A stretch of DNA of 64,000 nt from Aquisalimonas lutea (lineage in GTDB: Bacteria > Pseudomonadota > Gammaproteobacteria > Nitrococcales > Aquisalimonadaceae), in contig NZ_JAUFPK010000001.1 of NCBI RefSeq assembly GCF_030409225.1, forward strand, positions 1,165,026-1,229,025, written 5' to 3'. The notes beneath the pieces are model-generated. The model had not been told where the DNA came from, searched no databases, and was given only the letters and a program-made list of their open reading frames with translations. The translations under genes were made by a program, and so were the position numbers. Positions within the stretch are counted from its first letter, which is position 1; every line of letters begins with the position of its first letter. Positions 1-8,311 of this stretch are shown here, piece after piece.

Positions 1-1
1 T

Positions 2-1015
2 ACCGATTTTGGCCGCATCATCAGGGCGCTTGCGAGTGAAGGTAATCGCCCTGCGGCGTACATGCTGGCGCGCAAGCAGTTTGGTGAGAACAGCCAGGTG
101 ACCAAGGCCCTTGAGACGGGCAGCACCGGCGCGGGCGGCGCGCTGATCGCGCAGGACTTGCTCGCGGACGTGGTGGAGCTGCTGCGCCCGCGCAGCGTCG
201 TGCGCCGTGCAGGCGCGATCACCATGGATTGCCCGTGGGGCACGAAGACCGTGCCGCGTCTTGCCAGCTCGGCGACCGCGTCGTACGTCGCGGAGAACGC
301 CGATATACCCGCCAGCGAGCCGGGCTTCGACACCGACAGCATTGAGCTGAAGAAGCTCGCCTGCCTTGTGCCGCTCAGCAACGAGCTGGTCAGCTTCACC
401 TCAACCGTGGGCCGCGCGGACGAGATCGTGCGCGATGACATGGTGCAGGAGCTGGGCCAGACCGAGGACCGGGAGTTCTTGATCGGCGACGGCGCGAGCG
501 GCGGCCCGGAGGGCCTGACGACGCAAGCCCTTGCCGGCCAGACCGACACCGCCACGAGTGATGAAGAGGTGACGCTGCGGACCGCCGTCAATCATCTGGA
601 GCAGGCCAATGTGCCGGGCGAGCGCCTTGGCTGGGTCATGTCGCCGCGTACGTTCAACTATCTGTTCACGGCGCGCGATACCAACGGCAACTTGAAGTTT
701 CCCGAGCTGCGCAACGACGTGCCGACGCTGTGGAATTTCCAAGTGTACAAGACCACAGCCATCCCCAACGACGGCGGCAGCGGTAGCGATGAGTCGCAGA
801 TCATCTTCACCGACTTCAGCCAGGTCGTCGTCGCCGAGGCGCTGGGTATGCGGGTGGATGTGACGCAGGACGGGGCGTATCTGGATTCGGGTTCGACGAT
901 GCGCTCGGCGTTCACCCGCGACCAGACCATCATCCGCGCCATTCGTCACCACGCCCTGTACCTGCGCCACCCCGAAGCCGTGGCGGTCGTGGATGCCGTG
1001 ACCTGGGGCGCGTAA
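2..1015 (+). CDS. Phage major capsid protein, HK97 gp5 family (5' truncated by window)
   Basis: This would form the icosahedral head shell of a tailed phage. The reading frame is open to the first base of the window, so the true start lies upstream; an internal ATG at 62 is probably not the start. The visible part matches the C-terminal capsid domain of the HK97 family: an early glycine-rich GSTGAGGALI stretch followed by the N-arm, a middle rich in charged surface (residues about 70-150 of the visible part) with the DREFLIGDGASGGPEG turn, and a C-terminal P-domain ending in HHALYLRHPEAVAVVDAVTWG. The next gene is only 56 bp away and encodes a tape measure protein, so the usual connector, tail-tube and chaperone genes are absent. 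Family assignment is by motif recognition, with good confidence. Confidence 0.85.
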   Translation, partial: TDFGRIIRALASEGNRPAAYMLARKQFGENSQVTKALETGSTGAGGALIAQDLLADVVELLRPRSVVRRAGAITMDCPWGTKTVPRLASSATASYVAENADIPASEPGFDTDSIELKKLACLVPLSNELVSFTSTVGRADEIVRDDMVQELGQTEDREFLIGDGASGGPEGLTTQALAGQTDTATSDEEVTLRTAVNHLEQANVPGERLGWVMSPRTFNYLFTARDTNGNLKFPELRNDVPTLWNFQVYKTTAIPNDGGSGSDESQIIFTDFSQVVVAEALGMRVDVTQDGAYLDSGSTMRSAFTRDQTIIRAIRHHALYLRHPEAVAVVDAVTWGA

Positions 1016-1071
1016 AGCGCGCGCGAGGTGTAAGAGCGGGCAGGGAGGCTCGCCCCGGCCCTGTGGGGTGA

Positions 1072-3861
1072 ATGATGACGACGGTCGCGCAGGTCGAGTA
1101 CAACTTACGCGCCAACACGCGCGGGCTGCGGGCGGCACGGCAGCAGCTCGAACGCTTCGCCCAGGTCGCCGAGCGGGCGGGCAAGCAGGTGGATGCGCTC
1201 GCGCGGCAGAATCTCGCTGGCGGCTTGCAGCGCCAAGGCCAGGCCGCGCAGCGCAGTGCCCAGCAGACGAGCCGCCTTGCCCAGCAAACGGCCCGTGTAG
1301 CCGCACAGATGCGCTCAGGCAACAGCCAGGTGGATGCGCTGGTACGTGGGCTCACTTCGACCGATAAGTCGACACAGCGGGCTGCACGTAGCCAGAAAAC
1401 GCTACTGTCGACCCTCGGCGGCAGCAACCGTGCCGTCGCCCAGCAGGCGCAAGCCCTGGCCCGCTTGAGCCAGGCGCAGGCGCAGGGCGTGGTGACGACC
1501 CGGCAGGCTGCCGAACAGCAACGCCTTATCGGCCAGCGCTTCACCACCACCGCCGTGAACAGCCGCGACCTGCGCCTCAACATGCGCGGGCTCAACGCGA
1601 GCATGGATCAGCTCGCCACCGTCGCCGCTGCGGCGGGCGGGCCGGTCGGGCAGCTCGGCGCGCAGGTGGGCATGCTTGGCGGCGCACTGCGCAGCATGAA
1701 CCCGCTTATGGCGGCCGGTGCCGCCGCCCTGGCTGGCGGGGGCGGCATCGCAGCCGCAGCCAACCGCGCGGCGCAGCAGATTGATGCGCTCAACAACCGC
1801 GCCCAAGCGGCGGGCATGGCGGTGGAGCAGTATGACGCCCTGGTGTTCACCTTCACCCAGCTCGCCGGGGTGACGGAGAACGAGGCGAACAATGCCCTGC
1901 GGCGCTACTCGCGGCGCGTCGGCGATGCCCGGGATGGGACCGGGCGCTTGGCGGATGAACTCAAGGCGGCGGGCGTACGCCTCAACCAGTTTCTTCGCCA
2001 GAGCCCGAGTCAGCAGATGCGCACGCTTGCGCGGGCCATGTCGAATGTCGAGGACGCGCAGCAGCGGGCCAGCCTCGCCGCCGCCGCGTTCGGCGCCGAG
2101 AACGTGCAGCTCGGGCTCGCCTTCTCGCAGGGCGAAGGTGCGCTGACGAGCTACATGGAGAAGGCGGAGCGGCTGGGCCTTGTGAATCAAGAGCAGGCGG
2201 AGACCGCCGGGGAGGTACTGGCGGCGCAGGATGAGCTGCGGCGCGCCGTACGCGAGCTGTCGTTCACGCTCGTGGAGCAGTTCGGCCCCGCGCTTGCCCG
2301 CGCCGCCGATGAGCTACGCGGCCTGCTGTCGATCATGGGCGACGTCAGCGATATGTCGCGCCTCATCAACGACCGCATGCAGCACATGGCCCCGGAGATC
2401 GGCCTGCCCGTCAATCGGCTGCAAGCCGCCGCTGAGACGATTGAGAACGCGCGTGAGCGCATCGCAGCGGCGCAGGCGGAGATGGATGGGGGTGTGGGTC
2501 TGCGCCGAAGGACCCAACTACAGGCGATCATCAGGCAGGAGAATGCGGAGATCGAGCGCGCCGTGGAGCACCGCCAGCGCTTGCTTGAATCGTACGAAGC
2601 CCCGGACAGCGTACTGACCCAGCGCTTCATCTTCGCCCAGCCGCAAGCCCCCACCGGGGCGCCCGGAACGGGCGACGGTGGTGGTGGCGACACCGACCCC
2701 GCCGCGGAGATGGTGCAGCGGCTTGAAGACCAGAACGCCGTGCTGCGCCGGCAGCAGCAGCTACAGGATGCGAATGAAGAGCAGCGCAAGGTCGCGGTGG
2801 CGGTGCTCGAAGCCGAGCAAGAGCTACGCCGCGAAGGCGTCGACCTCAGCAGCGAGCAGGCGCGGCGAGCGCTTGAGCTGACCGCGCAGGTGGAGCGCCA
2901 GCGCCTCGCCCATGAGCAGGCCCGCGAAGCCCAGCGCGAGCAAGCCCGGGAGGCGGAGCGCCAGGAGCGGCTACAGCAGCGCCGCGCCCAGCGTATGAAC
3001 CAGTTGCTACAGCGCCAGGAGAGCGCCATACAGCTCACGCAAGCGCAACTGCGCCTGCTTGGCCAGGGCGAGCAGGCCCGGGCGCGTGAGCTGGCTCAGC
3101 TACGCGCACGGCAGCAGCTACAGCAGCAGGGCATCGCCGCGACGAGCGAGCAAGGCCAAGCCTACCTGCGCAACGCCCGCAGGCTCGTGGAGGTGGAGCA
3201 GCAGTTGCAGCGCCAGACCGACACCCTGCAGCTCATCGAGAGCGGCGCCCAGCGCACCTTCGAGCGCTTCACGGAAGGGCTGCGCGACGGCGAGAGCGCG
3301 TGGGTATCATTCAGGGAGGCGGCGCTTGATGCGATACAGGAGGTCATCAACGAGCTGTTTCGCCTCATGGTGGTGGAGCAGCTCGCGCAGTCGATCAGCG
3401 GCAGCCTCTCGGGCAGCAGCGGCGGCGGCTTTCAGGGCGTCGCCGCGAGCGTGAACATGCAGCAAAGCGCCAAGGGCAACGCCTTCGACCGCTCGGGCCT
3501 CATGGCGTTTGCCAAGGGCGGCGTGGTGAATACGCCCACGACGTTCGCCTTCGCTAACGGCGTCGGGCTGATGGGCGAGGCCGGCCCGGAGGCCATCTTG
3601 CCCCTGACGCGGGGCAGCGGCGGCGAGCTGGGCGTGCAGGCGGCGGGCATCGGCGGCGGCGATCAGATTGTTGAAGTCTACGATCAGCGCAGCGGCGGCG
3701 AGCCCATCGAAGCCCGGGAAGACCGGGAGGCCAATGGCGAGCGCCGCGTGCGGCTGTTTGTCAGGGATGAGGTGCAGCGCATGTTCGGCGAAGGCCACGC
3801 CGACCGCACCATGCGCGAGAACTTCGGCCAGAAACGCCGACCCACCAAGCGCACGGGCTGA
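1072..3861 (+). CDS. Phage tail tape measure protein
   Basis: A 929-residue protein that would set tail length in a siphophage. The body is almost entirely helical and Gln/Arg/Ala-rich coiled coil (about residues 10-130 and 560-760), interrupted near residues 195-235 by a small Gly/Ala-rich hydrophobic segment typical of tape measure proteins. The C-terminus has the lambda-H-like signature FAKGG followed by GLMGEAGPEAILPL (about residues 810-850). ATG at 1072 is preferred, with a GGGTG stretch just before it; an overlapping upstream ATG at 1068 is in another frame. The stop overlaps the start of the next gene (TGATG). Length is normal for the family, so the gene looks intact although the surrounding phage module is not. 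Confidence 0.88.
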   Translation: MMTTVAQVEYNLRANTRGLRAARQQLERFAQVAERAGKQVDALARQNLAGGLQRQGQAAQRSAQQTSRLAQQTARVAAQMRSGNSQVDALVRGLTSTDKSTQRAARSQKTLLSTLGGSNRAVAQQAQALARLSQAQAQGVVTTRQAAEQQRLIGQRFTTTAVNSRDLRLNMRGLNASMDQLATVAAAAGGPVGQLGAQVGMLGGALRSMNPLMAAGAAALAGGGGIAAAANRAAQQIDALNNRAQAAGMAVEQYDALVFTFTQLAGVTENEANNALRRYSRRVGDARDGTGRLADELKAAGVRLNQFLRQSPSQQMRTLARAMSNVEDAQQRASLAAAAFGAENVQLGLAFSQGEGALTSYMEKAERLGLVNQEQAETAGEVLAAQDELRRAVRELSFTLVEQFGPALARAADELRGLLSIMGDVSDMSRLINDRMQHMAPEIGLPVNRLQAAAETIENARERIAAAQAEMDGGVGLRRRTQLQAIIRQENAEIERAVEHRQRLLESYEAPDSVLTQRFIFAQPQAPTGAPGTGDGGGGDTDPAAEMVQRLEDQNAVLRRQQQLQDANEEQRKVAVAVLEAEQELRREGVDLSSEQARRALELTAQVERQRLAHEQAREAQREQAREAERQERLQQRRAQRMNQLLQRQESAIQLTQAQLRLLGQGEQARARELAQLRARQQLQQQGIAATSEQGQAYLRNARRLVEVEQQLQRQTDTLQLIESGAQRTFERFTEGLRDGESAWVSFREAALDAIQEVINELFRLMVVEQLAQSISGSLSGSSGGGFQGVAASVNMQQSAKGNAFDRSGLMAFAKGGVVNTPTTFAFANGVGLMGEAGPEAILPLTRGSGGELGVQAAGIGGGDQIVEVYDQRSGGEPIEAREDREANGERRVRLFVRDEVQRMFGEGHADRTMRENFGQKRRPTKRTG

Positions 3862-4190
3862 TGCCGCCCGTCATCGTTCACCCCCGCTACTACGTGCCCA
3901 CGGCCTACCCGAAGGACCCGGATGCCGAGGTCTGGTATGGGCTTGAAGTCGGCAGCCATGCGCCCGGCTCAAGTCTTGTGGAGGTGGTGTGGTCGGTGAG
4001 CGGCGGGGATGGCGCCCTGGCCCTCATCGACCAGCAAGACGGCGTCGCCGTGGATGGCTACGAGACGGTGAACCGGGTGATGCTGTCAGGCGGCACGCCC
4101 CACCAGACCTACCGCCTGACCTGCGCCGCGACCTTCAACCACAACCGCTACCTGCACCTGTCATTTAACCTGCCCGTGTGGCACCTGTAA
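3861..4190 (+). CDS. Phage fibre-tail adaptor-like protein
   Basis: A 109-residue protein translationally coupled to the tape measure gene by a one-base overlap. It opens with a proline/tyrosine-rich stretch and a KDPDAEVWYGLEVG segment, followed by short beta-strand-like runs and a closing RLTCAATFNHNRYLHLSF strand. This resembles the small all-beta proteins annotated as phage fibre-tail adaptors, in which KDPDA and a central S-x-W/V-V motif recur. No catalytic motif is visible. Its 3' end converges with, and overlaps by about 30 bp, the gene on the opposite strand. The call rests on motif recall and should be treated as probable rather than certain. Confidence 0.55.
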   Translation: MPPVIVHPRYYVPTAYPKDPDAEVWYGLEVGSHAPGSSLVEVVWSVSGGDGALALIDQQDGVAVDGYETVNRVMLSGGTPHQTYRLTCAATFNHNRYLHLSFNLPVWHL

Positions 4191-4616
4191 GGGGTTTCGG
4201 TCGTAGGCGTCGCAGTAAGCCGCACCCTGAAGGGGTTTGCCCGTGGCGAACCAAATCATCTGGTAGACAAGTGTACGGAGAAAGACATCCTGATATGTTG
4301 CTGAGCCGCCGTATTCGTCGAAGTCGTAATTTACAAGGTCTTCACGGACCCCGCTGAAGGACGCGGGGTTGTCAGTATTGAAGCTTGGCACCAAGATTTC
4401 GAAACCAACCAAGTCCCAAGCCTTAGCCCATGCGCTGAAGACGATGTGGCCCTCGGGCATCGCGGCTACGCGGGCATACAGTCGACCAAGGCTGCCCAGG
4501 GACTGGTCATCGCGCTGAGGGTCGACCCCGCCGCCGTCTTCGTCTGCTCTACTGATATCCATGATGGTTTCGTGGATCTCTTCTAAGAAGTGCCGCTTCG
4601 CCTCTGCGTTGTTCAT
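4161..4616 (-). CDS. Hypothetical protein, paralogue of the neighbouring 128-residue class protein
   Basis: A 151-residue acidic soluble protein of unknown function. It shares with its upstream neighbour (4696-5085) the N-terminal MNNA(E/D)AK start and a middle block of the form L-P-E/x-G/D-H-x-x-F-S-x-x-x-x-A-W-A, so the two are diverged tandem paralogues. The ATG at 4616 is chosen over 4625 because it matches the paralogue start and places a GAGGG ribosome site 9 bases upstream; 4625 would leave almost no spacing. It has its own consensus-like promoter at 4650-4677. No signal peptide, membrane segment or recognised domain is seen. Base composition is less GC-rich than the chromosome to the right, consistent with phage or island cargo. 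Confidence 0.6.
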   Translation of the reverse strand: MNNAEAKRHFLEEIHETIMDISRADEDGGGVDPQRDDQSLGSLGRLYARVAAMPEGHIVFSAWAKAWDLVGFEILVPSFNTDNPASFSGVREDLVNYDFDEYGGSATYQDVFLRTLVYQMIWFATGKPLQGAAYCDAYDRNPLQVPHGQVK

Positions 4617-4635
4617 CGCCATCACCCTCGCGGTT

Positions 4636-4677
4636 TGAAGGTGAAGCTGAACGTACAGTAGAAGGACTCTCTGTCAA
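4636..4677. repeat. 42-bp promoter-region repeat, copy A (copy B at 5102-5143)
   Basis: Direct repeat matching 38 of 42 positions with 5102-5143, including an identical core ACAGTAGAAGGACTCTCTG plus TCAA. Each copy stands immediately upstream of one of the two paralogous genes, so gene and promoter were probably duplicated together. Confidence 0.8.
4650..4677 (-). promoter_or_regulatory. Sigma70-type promoter of the first paralogue (copy A)
   Basis: On the minus strand TTGACA (4672-4677), a 16-base spacer, then TACGTT (4650-4655). It lies in a 42-base block that is repeated almost exactly in front of the second paralogue. Confidence 0.6.
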
Positions 4678-4695
4678 GCGCCGCCCGCCTGGCAC

Positions 4696-5085
4696 CTATG
4701 ACGCACGCAGCCATTGAGCATCAATAGCTTGGTGCTGTATGGGCTTGGCGTCGCTCAGTGTCAGGAGTTCGTGGGCAAGCCGCTTGCAGAAGCCCTCTGG
4801 GTCTTCGGTCGTCTGGCCGTACTCTTCGAGTTCTTCTAGCACCACCTCGACCTCGGGGTGGGGTACAAGGGAGCCATGGTCACGCGCCCAAGCCGACCGC
4901 AAGGTGCTGAAGCACGGGTGATCTTCAGGTAGATCTTCAACGTATATTTTCAACCGCTTGAGCCTGGTTGCCGCATCGTCGGCTTCTGGCTTTTCAGCAA
5001 GTGGTTCACGCACCGAGTCGTACCAGCCAATAGCGGCGCGCTCGACCATCGCGACAAGTTGCTTCTTGGCGTCTGCGTTGTTCAT
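4696..5085 (-). CDS. Hypothetical protein, second member of a tandem paralogue pair
   Basis: A 129-residue, acidic, apparently soluble protein without a recognised domain. It begins MNNADAKKQLVAMVERA and carries the same central block (EDLPEDHPCFSTLRSAWARDHG) seen in altered form in the 4161-4616 protein. A GGGGTG ribosome site lies 6 bases before the ATG at 5085. The promoter is 5116-5143. The gene stands between the phage structural genes and the tRNA-Lys gene and is transcribed towards the phage genes. Position and composition suggest a phage moron or island cargo gene; no function can be assigned. Confidence 0.6.
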   Translation of the reverse strand: MNNADAKKQLVAMVERAAIGWYDSVREPLAEKPEADDAATRLKRLKIYVEDLPEDHPCFSTLRSAWARDHGSLVPHPEVEVVLEELEEYGQTTEDPEGFCKRLAHELLTLSDAKPIQHQAIDAQWLRAS

Positions 5086-5101
5086 GACCGCACCCCATGG
5101 A

Positions 5102-5143
5102 TGAAGGTGCGGTTGAACATACAGTAGAAGGACTCTCTGTCAA
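5102..5143. repeat. 42-bp promoter-region repeat, copy B
   Basis: Partner of the block at 4636-4677 (38 of 42 positions identical), upstream of the second paralogue. Confidence 0.8.
5116..5143 (-). promoter_or_regulatory. Sigma70-type promoter of the second paralogue (copy B)
   Basis: Minus-strand TTGACA (5138-5143), 16-base spacer, TATGTT (5116-5121); the predicted transcript would have a leader of about 24 bases before the ATG at 5085. Confidence 0.6.
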
Positions 5144-5224
5144 CCCGCTGCCCAATCTCCTTACTTATGTCCTTATTTGGGCCTCGGTCAAGTCAGGAGG
5201 GAGGCTGCAAGTATCTGATTTGAT

Positions 5225-5300
5225 TGGTGGGCCGTGTAGGATTCGAACCTACGACCAACTGATTAAAAGTCAGCTGCTCTGCCAACTGAGCTAACGGCCC
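5225..5300 (-). tRNA. tRNA-Lys (UUU anticodon)
   Basis: A 76-nt cloverleaf with encoded CCA. The acceptor stem GGGCCGT pairs with ACGGCCC, followed by discriminator A and CCA. The D arm is TAGCTCAGTTGGCAGAGCA, the anticodon loop is CTTTTAA (anticodon TTT), and the T arm carries GTTCGAATC. It lies downstream of queC, as is common after tol-pal-cpoB loci in this class. Its 3' end faces the phage remnant, the usual geometry for a tRNA-type integration site, although no integrase or second att copy is visible. Confidence 0.97.
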
Positions 5301-5353
5301 GACGATGCTCTGCCCGTTGCGGCGGTACCCGGAGCACCGGGGACCGACCGCGG

Positions 5354-5381
5354 ATCATACGCAAACTGCCCCGGCTGTCAA
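5354..5381 (-). promoter_or_regulatory. Promoter of tRNA-Lys
   Basis: Minus-strand TTGACA (5376-5381), 16-base spacer, TATGAT (5354-5359), close to full sigma70 consensus. It overlaps the last codons of queC, so the tRNA can be expressed independently of the que genes. Confidence 0.75.
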
Positions 5382-6085
5382 ACGGCTCCTTCCTCGCCGT
5401 GCGCCCGGTACCGGGTCGGGTCGGCGACGCCCGCGTCGCGGAAGCCGGCGGCGCGCAGGCGGCAGGAGTCACAACGGCCGCAGGCCCGGCCCTCGTCGTC
5501 CGCCTGGTAGCAGGAGACGGTGCGGGAGTAGTCCACCCCCAGGTCGATACCGCGCCGGATGATCGCCGCCTTGCTGAGCTCGCTCAGCGGCGCGTGGACC
5601 CGGAATCGGTCCGTCCCCTCGACCCCCGCCCGGGTGGCGAGATTGGCGGTTTCCTCGAAGGAGCGGATGAATGCCGGGCGGCAGTCCGGGTAGCCGGAGT
5701 AGTCCACGGCGTTGACGCCGATGAACAGGTCGAATGCGCCCACCACCTCGGCGTAGCCCAGTGCCAGCGACAGGAAGACCGTGTTGCGGGCCGGGACGTA
5801 GGTGACCGGTATGCCTTCCGAGGGGGCTTCCGGCACGTCGATGGACGAATCCGTGAGGGCCGAGCCGCCGATGGCGCCGAGATCCAGGCGCACGGTGCGG
5901 TGATCCGCAGCGCCCAGGGAGGCGGCCACCTCGCGGCACGCCGTGAGCTCGGCGCGGTGGCGCTGACCGTAGTCGAAGCTGATGGCGTGGCAGCGGTAAC
6001 CGTCGGCGCGGGCCATGGCGAGCACCGTGGCGGAATCCAGCCCGCCCGAGAGCAGCACGACGGCGTGGTGGAGATCGGCCGTCAT
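5378..6085 (-). CDS. queC: 7-cyano-7-deazaguanine synthase QueC
   Basis: QueC makes preQ0 from 7-carboxy-7-deazaguanine, ammonia and ATP in queuosine biosynthesis. The 235-residue protein has the PP-loop ATP-binding motif [17 protein letters not shown] (about residues 9-25) and a C-terminal zinc site with Cys residues in [17 protein letters not shown] (about residues 190-206). It follows queE by 3 bp, so both are likely co-transcribed at the end of the tol-pal operon. The length is normal for the family and all expected motifs are present. Confidence 0.97.
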   Translation of the reverse strand: MTADLHHAVVLLSGGLDSATVLAMARADGYRCHAISFDYGQRHRAELTACREVAASLGAADHRTVRLDLGAIGGSALTDSSIDVPEAPSEGIPVTYVPARNTVFLSLALGYAEVVGAFDLFIGVNAVDYSGYPDCRPAFIRSFEETANLATRAGVEGTDRFRVHAPLSELSKAAIIRRGIDLGVDYSRTVSCYQADDEGRACGRCDSCRLRAAGFRDAGVADPTRYRAHGEEGAV

Positions 6086-6088
6086 GGC

Positions 6089-6751
6089 TCAGCGTCCGGG
6101 CTCGTCGCCCCACACGAGCTTGTGGAGCTGGAGCTGGAAGCGCACCGGCAGGGCGTCGGCGACCACCCAGTCGGCCAGGTCCCGGGCCGCGACCTGGCCG
6201 AAGCTGGGCGAGATCAGGACCTCACAGCGTTCCGCCAGGCGGTGGTCGGCGATCACCTGCCGCGCCCACTCGTAGTCGGCGCGGTCGCAGATGACGAACT
6301 TCACCTGGTCGTTGCCGTTGAGCAGCTCCAGGTTCTCCCAGCGGTTGCGCGCCTGCTCCCCCGAGCCCGGTGTCTTGATGTCCACCACCCGGCTGACCCG
6401 CGGGTCGATGCCGTCGATGTCCATGGCCCCGGAGGTCTCCAGGGAGACCTCGTGGCCGGCATCCACCAGGGCCTGGAGCAGGGCGTGGCAGCCCTTGCGC
6501 TGGGCGAGGGGTTCACCGCCGGTCACGGTGACGTGCCGGCTGCCGTAGCCCTGCACCGTGGCGAGGATCTCCGGCAGCGAGCGGGTCTCCCCGCCGTGGA
6601 ACGCATAGGCCGTGTCGCAGTAATGGCAGCGCAGCGGGCAGCCGGTGAGCCGCACGAAGACCGTGGGCCAGCCCACCGTCCGCGCCTCGCCCTGCAGCGA
6701 ATGGAAGATCTCCGTGATGCGCAGTCGTACTGCGGTGGCGGCCTCTGTCAT
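6089..6751 (-). CDS. queE: 7-carboxy-7-deazaguanine synthase QueE (radical SAM)
   Basis: QueE rearranges 6-carboxy-tetrahydropterin to 7-carboxy-7-deazaguanine, the step before QueC. The 220-residue protein has the SAM/iron-sulfur motif GCPLRCHYC (Cys-x3-Cys-x2-Cys) near residues 36-44 and the glycine-rich TVTGGEPL motif near residue 80. The start at 6751 (MTEAATAVRL) is chosen because upstream residues are low-complexity and unlike the family. It lies between cpoB and queC in the same direction; 23 bp separate it from cpoB. Confidence 0.96.
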   Translation of the reverse strand: MTEAATAVRLRITEIFHSLQGEARTVGWPTVFVRLTGCPLRCHYCDTAYAFHGGETRSLPEILATVQGYGSRHVTVTGGEPLAQRKGCHALLQALVDAGHEVSLETSGAMDIDGIDPRVSRVVDIKTPGSGEQARNRWENLELLNGNDQVKFVICDRADYEWARQVIADHRLAERCEVLISPSFGQVAARDLADWVVADALPVRFQLQLHKLVWGDEPGR

Positions 6752-6774
6752 GGTTAATGTCCCGTTTCGCTCGC

Positions 6775-7644
6775 CTAGCGCCCCTGCTCGTCCATCTGCT
6801 CGAGACGGTCGCCGGCGAGGCTGGCCACGGTGGTGTCGGGGTACTGCTCGCGTACCGCCTCCAGCCGCTCCCGTGCCTGCTCCCACTCCTCGCGCTCGTA
6901 GTGGATGTAGCCGGCCTTGAGCAGGGCGTCCGGGTGCTTGTTGCTGTCCGGGTCATCGACGAGCTGCTGGAAATGTTCCATGGCCTTGTCGAACTTCCGC
7001 TCCACATAGAACGTCTCGGCCAGCCAGTAGCGGGCGTTGTCCACGTACTCGCTGTCCGGGTAGTTGTCGATGACCTCCCGGAAGCCGTCGGCGGCACGCC
7101 GGTAGTCACCGTCGCGGAGCAGGTTGAAGGCCTCCCGGTAGACGCCGGCGACCTCGCTGTTCCCGTTTCCGCCATCGCCCCCGTTGCCCCCGTTGTCTCC
7201 GGATGCGGACCCGCTGTCATCATTCGAGGGCTCGCCGGCACCGGTGCCGTCCTCGGACTCCGGTGTTTCCGGGCTCTCGGGGAGCGTGCCGTCGCCGGCG
7301 GTGGGTGTCCGGCTACCCTGGCTCTCCCGGGCCTGCTCCAGCTCCAGCATGCGGTCGTCCAGGTCCTGGAAAAGATTGCGCTGGCGCTGGCGCAGGTTCT
7401 CCAGTTCCTGCCTGAGCGAGTCCAGCTCCCCGGTCAGCCGGGAAACCTCCTCGCGCAGACGCTCCTGCCGGTTGCTGAGGTCCGCCAGGGCGCCCGAGTC
7501 CAGCAGCCGCTCCATGCGCTCGACCCGTTCCTCCAGATCCTGGCCGGCGGCGGTGCCCGCCGCCATTGCCAGACCCAGTGCCACGGTGATGACGGTGGTG
7601 CGACCGAAACGACGGCCCGGGCTGCCCTGGGGTTGTACGCTCAT
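6775..7644 (-). CDS. cpoB: Cell division coordinator CpoB (YbgF)
   Basis: A periplasmic Tol-associated protein that couples outer membrane constriction with septal peptidoglycan synthesis in E. coli. The 289-residue product has an N-terminal signal peptide (hydrophobic stretch about residues 17-34), a coiled-coil trimerisation region (about 36-110), a low-complexity Gly/Asn/Asp linker (about 120-165) and TPR repeats to the C-terminus. The TPR consensus is visible in the NARYWLAETFYVERKFDKAMEHF region. It follows pal directly, as in other Gammaproteobacteria. The acidic, Gly/Asn-rich linker is longer than in E. coli. Confidence 0.93.
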   Translation of the reverse strand: MSVQPQGSPGRRFGRTTVITVALGLAMAAGTAAGQDLEERVERMERLLDSGALADLSNRQERLREEVSRLTGELDSLRQELENLRQRQRNLFQDLDDRMLELEQARESQGSRTPTAGDGTLPESPETPESEDGTGAGEPSNDDSGSASGDNGGNGGDGGNGNSEVAGVYREAFNLLRDGDYRRAADGFREVIDNYPDSEYVDNARYWLAETFYVERKFDKAMEHFQQLVDDPDSNKHPDALLKAGYIHYEREEWEQARERLEAVREQYPDTTVASLAGDRLEQMDEQGR

Positions 7645-7686
7645 AGGATTTCCGCGCCTCCGTGATGCTGTCGCCGGTGCGTCGCG

Positions 7687-8271
7687 TCAGCGCTGGTAGA
7701 CCAGCTCGGCGCGACGGTTCTGCTCGTAGGCCTCTTCGGTGCTGCCGCTGACGGCCGGGTCCTCTTCACCGTAGCTGACCACTTCGAGCTGATCCTCGGT
7801 GGCGCCGTTGAGCAGAAGAATGCGCTTGACTGCTTCCGCGCGCCGCTCGCCCAGGGCGAGATTGTACTCGCGCGAGCCCCGCTCGTCCGTATGGCCCTCG
7901 ATGACGATCTCCTGCGCCGGATGGTCAGCCAGGAAATCCCCGTGGGACTCCAGGATATCCATATGCTCATCCGGGATCTGGCTGCTGTCAAAAGCGAAGT
8001 AGACGATGCGCTCGGAAATGGGGCTGTCCGGGTCGTCCAGGGCTTCCTGGAGCTCCTCGCCCTCCAGCGCATCCCGGTCCTCGAGGCTCCACACGCGGGC
8101 GTCATCGCCCTCGTCCTCCTCGGGGCTCGCGGCACGCTCCTCCTCCGTGAGCCCCTCCTGCTCGCGTTCGTCCGCCACGCGCTCCTCGTCGCCGGGCGTC
8201 GCGCAGGCGGTCAGCAGCAGGGCCAGGGCGGGTACCAGGAGCCAGGTGAGTCGGGGTGTCGTCTTGTCCAT
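7687..8271 (-). CDS. pal: Peptidoglycan-associated lipoprotein Pal
   Basis: An outer-membrane lipoprotein that anchors the outer membrane to peptidoglycan and binds TolB. The start at 8271 gives MDKTTPRLTWLLVPALALLL with a lipobox ending LLTAC (Cys about residue 22). An unusually acidic segment follows (about residues 25-80, largely Glu and Asp). The OmpA-like domain then carries the peptidoglycan-binding NLALGERRA signature preceded by GHTDERGSREY. The acidic linker is what halophile surface proteins often show. It sits between tolB and cpoB. Confidence 0.96.
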   Translation of the reverse strand: MDKTTPRLTWLLVPALALLLTACATPGDEERVADEREQEGLTEEERAASPEEDEGDDARVWSLEDRDALEGEELQEALDDPDSPISERIVYFAFDSSQIPDEHMDILESHGDFLADHPAQEIVIEGHTDERGSREYNLALGERRAEAVKRILLLNGATEDQLEVVSYGEEDPAVSGSTEEAYEQNRRAELVYQR

Positions 8272-8311
8272 GTCGTCATTCCCTCTGTTGCGGAGTGGAT
8301 CGGGTGTGTAT

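Noticed and set aside
5399-6757. Long plus-strand open frame (452 codons) across queC and queE
   Set aside because: Antisense shadow of two well-identified genes; its translation is low-complexity Arg/Gly/Ala/Val with no motif, a usual by-product of high GC.
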